DNA from: Myoxocephalus aenaeus
Lineage: Eukaryota > Chordata > Actinopteri > Perciformes > Cottidae
Direction: 5' to 3'
Assembly (NCBI GenBank): GCA_038501785.1
Contig: JBAMJR010000102.1
Span: 943,501 to 1,007,500, forward strand
Length of the DNA stretch: 64,000 bases
Of the stretch, positions 60,685 to 64,000 are shown piece by piece (position 1 is the first letter of the stretch; each line of letters opens with the position of its first letter). Under the pieces are notes generated by a model. It was not told the origin of the DNA. It did no database searches and was given only the letters and a program-made list of their open reading frames with translations. The position numbers and the translations under genes were made by a program.

Positions 60685-61631
60685 ATGGGTCATTCTACGA
60701 GATGGGTGCCTTTTCCATTTTGTAATTTTCAATTTTTTTCCAAGGAAAAACAGTTTTTTTACGACACTCACATTATTAAAGACATAGTAGACCTCCAAAA
60801 AAACATGTTTTCCCACCTCAGGTATTAAATCCCTAAAAATGATATCTATTTTACAATATAAAGTGTTACGGGGTGGTATGTTACGGGGTGGTAAATTTCA
60901 CCTTAAAATGGCTGCAGCTCACCATGTGGTCAACTAGCTGAGCTAGCAACTACACTAATCAGACTAAAATATCATTTTCTTTACATTACAAGTGGATTTA
61001 AAAAAAAATTAAAACAGTTTCCCTATCTATTATGCGTTACGGGGCAGTAAGGCTAAGCTTGACGGACCCTGTCTAACACATAAAAACAGCAAATAAACAA
61101 TGTCAAATAATGTGGGAACTTGTCTGCTCTTGAGCTTGACTCCTGCAAGGGTTCGAATGATGTCACTTCCTCTCTGTGATATCATTTAAAGCAACAGTGC
61201 ATTCTTAATAGGCAGAAACTGTAAGCGTTACGGGGTTGTAAGACAAAATGGGGGACATGCACAAATAATGACTTTTTTTGCAAAAAATAATGATTTATTT
61301 TGAATAAATATATTGTATAGTGTCAGGGCCATAACTTTAATCCTTAGTATAAAAGGTTTTGTTTAGAAATAACATTTTTAAGTTAATAAGTTTAATGCTA
61401 ATTCCATGTTGGTGATTGCGGACATGGCAAAACCAGCCATATCCTTACTAATAATGTCTAAAAAGTGTTTGTTTTACTTTTGCAATGCCATTAAAACATT
61501 ACTCATGTAATTAACAACACTACCGTTAACAACCTTGAACTTTTGGAACACATTTTGACTATTTTTTACATCTTTTGAAGCTCATGAAATGCTGTGGACT
61601 CAAATGGCACCCGTTTCGTAGAATGACCCAT
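60685..61631. mobile_element. unclassified DNA transposon with terminal inverted repeats
   Basis: The left end GGGTCATTCTACGAGATGGG, then TGCC (from 60687), is the inverse of the right end (GGCACCCGTTTCGTAGAATG, then ACCC, to 61629), with two differences in 24 bases. The adjoining AT on each side may be part of the repeat or a 2-bp target duplication. Four copies of TTACGGGGYNGTA lie inside, at 60866, 60881, 61037 and 61228, all in the same direction. No transposase frame is present. I cannot assign it to a superfamily. Confidence 0.8.
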
Positions 61632-64000
61632 ATGCAACAGGTTGACCAGAAAGTCAAACATCGCTCTCTATGACACACAGTTACAAAGAATGCATGAAAC
61701 TGAGTTGACTGTCCAGAACTGTTTTAATGTGTTGTTGAAAGGTTGCCTTTCTCCCTTTTTACTAGGCTGTGTTCTTCAAAATGAATAGTGCTTTAGTGTC
61801 TACTTAATCATTAACTTCAGTCTAATCTTTCAGTGTATTTGATACATTAGCAATTGAGGTGTATAAATAACACCAGCTTGTTTGTTGTATGGGTTCATAG
61901 AGTTTTTGTAATTCCCCCTTGGATGTTGGCAAACAGGTTTTCCTAGTGATGTCCTCTCACTGGGAGGAGCTGGGCTCTGTTAAGATGAAGGAAGATAGGT
62001 AGGGTATGTATGCATTACATTATATTTTATAGTATTTGATGTGTTCATTTTTACAGATGGATGCCCATTGATTGAGATGTCAGCAGTCATTTAAAGATAT
62101 TGTATTAATGACATGATCATTATTCTGTGTGGTTTGGATGCTTGCAGATAAAACTATTTCACTTTTCTTTCAGGAAACATTTATTATTAATTGAGACTTT
62201 TAGCCTATGTTGTTTTTATATAGACACATTATATGACATTATTCCATGTCTCATCTCAAAGAGATCTGCCTGACAAGCAGCTTCTTCTCTCGTAATGCCT
62301 CACAGTGGCCAGTATGTCTCTTTTGTTTCCTTCCTTTTTTCCAACTCTCATGGGAGTGTTGCACTTCCTTTGCTTACTTAGTCTGTTGATATATTTTTGA
62401 TACTCAATCAGCTTCAAAACGTATCATTCTAGCCTCTATTCAACCTTACACGAGTCGTAGTTGTGTAATTGTCTCTGTAATGTGGAAATGAAGAGTCACA
62501 CTTTGAACTTTGCTCTGTTTCACTGGAAAAATGCAAAACTCAAAACCGAAATAAATTTTGCCTTCTGCTTCTTTTCCGGCTGTTAATCATACATTTGCAT
62601 TTACTTACCCAATAAGTCATCGATCATTGCAAACAGGAAGTGCAGGCGTAGTTACTGATGATGAGGATAAACCTTCATCTGACCGGGCTGAACAAGGTCC
62701 GCATTTTACTTCGATGACGTCTCAACTCAAAACACGAGTTCATCTGCGTCAAACACAAGCAAACGTGCAAAAAATAATACTTCCTGTTTAACTGCCTTCA
62801 AAATAAAAGGCTAAAACGATCATGGACATGCGCCAAAATTGTCAACATAAGCTGCACCCTTCAGAATAGTCTGTTTCATATAATAAAGGGGATTTTGTAT
62901 ATTTAATTTTGACATTTAACTGTCCAGTTATATTTTCTACTGCATTTCTACCTTTTGTTTTAATGGCAAAAGCAAATTTAAATTGTAGAATGTGAACTCC
63001 CACATCTATAAACCCCCAAAATGACATGTGATCTCCACAATGGTTGGTACGGTCATTAATAATTAATTGTACATACTTTTTGGTTGAGCGAAAGTATTAC
63101 ACATATTTGTATTTTATGTCAATGTCGATGAAAGGTTATTACAAATAATTCGGAAGAGTTACAGATTTCATGGAAATCCATTAAATAGTTGTTGATAATT
63201 CACATAGAGACACTGTTAAGAAAGCTCTCCATGAAAATGTATAGTCATGTTTGGTCCTTGGGTATTCACTGTGTGTGCATGTGTGGCATTTTGGGTGTTC
63301 AGTCATGTGTTGACTGTAGCTGATATTGATTTAAAAATAGAGCAACATTAAATCAGCAGAGTCCTACGGGTGGTAGACTGCCTTCAATACCATTCATCCA
63401 CTTAGGAGGAGCAGCAGCGTTTTGCCCTCAATGTCAACCCCTGACAGCTGAGCTCACAGCAGCACCTTGTGATCGTATGAGGGGTGCCAGCTCCTTTTGC
63501 CTCAGACTGGTTATGTAACTCTATGTGAAGTATGGGCAGCCTTCATCTCTCTGATACCGAGTCGGCTCTTTGTCAAGTCGCTTCGCCTCAAGAGGAACCA
63601 TTTGTGTCGTTGCCTTATTTTTAGCTGAGAAAAACAGCTGCTAATTTGCAGTATTTGATTTCTTATTACGTCTTGTTGTGTCGGTAAACATATTATCTGT
63701 TTGCTGAACTGTAGTGATAAAGCCAAATCTGCATTTTAACTGTGAGTAACTATGGGTAAGTAACTAACACTATGGTAACACTTTGATTTAAAGTGTCATT
63801 TTGTTGTATGAATTCAATATTAATATTACATATTATTAATGGTACAGGATGCAGGATATGTGTAACTGTGCAATATCCCCACATAACTTTCTTCCACCTC
63901 TCAAAATGTGCAATATTCCCATATAACTCTGCCCTTATCCCTCTTTTCACAATCCAGGAACAGCCCTCAGGACTAGCCTATGTATTACTGTTATTTCCCA
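61632..64000. other. intergenic, no gene seen
   Basis: No exons are recognised on either strand. The only repeat identified is a partial family D copy at about 63110-63205. Short open frames such as 62558-62791 lack family resemblance and splice context. Confidence 0.5.
63110..63205 (-). repeat. dispersed teleost repeat, family D partial copy 2
   Basis: Read on the minus strand it shows AATTATCAACAACTATTTAA and TGGATTTCCATGAAATCTGT, then GTAATAACCTTTCATCGAC. This matches the start of the repeat seen at about 55640-56015. Confidence 0.5.

Overview
This window is vertebrate genomic DNA and very probably comes from a ray-finned (teleost) fish. Genes are split by GT-AG introns. The proteins are clear vertebrate orthologues. 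The intergenic DNA is full of microsatellites and of repeats typical of teleosts: a tRNA-derived SINE, L2-like LINE 3' ends, hAT and Tc1 relics, and fold-back repeats. There are no operons, CRISPR arrays or prokaryotic signals. Nine protein-coding genes can be modelled exon by exon, and in all nine the coding lengths close in frame.

Layout: 1-3350 is intergenic, with a LINE 3' end. ssr1 (+, 3478-7980) is a translocon-associated ER protein. nrn1-like neuritin (+, 9902-11786) is followed by repeat-rich DNA at 11.8-17.5 kb. sys1 (-, 17533-18417) is a Golgi membrane protein, and its upstream side faces an acyl-CoA thioesterase/BAAT-family gene (+, 21025-25062, with a tentative first exon at 19815). 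That gene lies tail to tail with an S100B-like gene (-, 25339-25960). inpp1 (+, 28815-33797) is an inositol polyphosphate 1-phosphatase. Next come a deleted Tc1 element and a 777-bp perfect GGCT array. dnajc14 (-, 39489-44516) and nab2 (+, 48753-53861) are divergent. A short tank-like gene (-, 57639-58502) follows. 58.5-64 kb is gene-free but holds an uncharacterised terminal-inverted-repeat element and a perfect 17-bp hairpin.

The genes do not form one pathway. dnajc14 and nab2 have human orthologues on 12q13, inpp1 and tank on 2q, and ssr1 and nrn1 on 6p, so the order reflects fish-specific rearrangement. I found no convincing new multi-gene system. The best leads are structural: a probable GC-AG intron in the thioesterase gene, an in-frame stop-free 123-nt intron in tank, a shortened N-terminal EF-hand in the S100 gene, the GGCT array, the 60.7-61.6 kb transposon with its internal TTACGGGG repeats, and the 59.85 kb hairpin.
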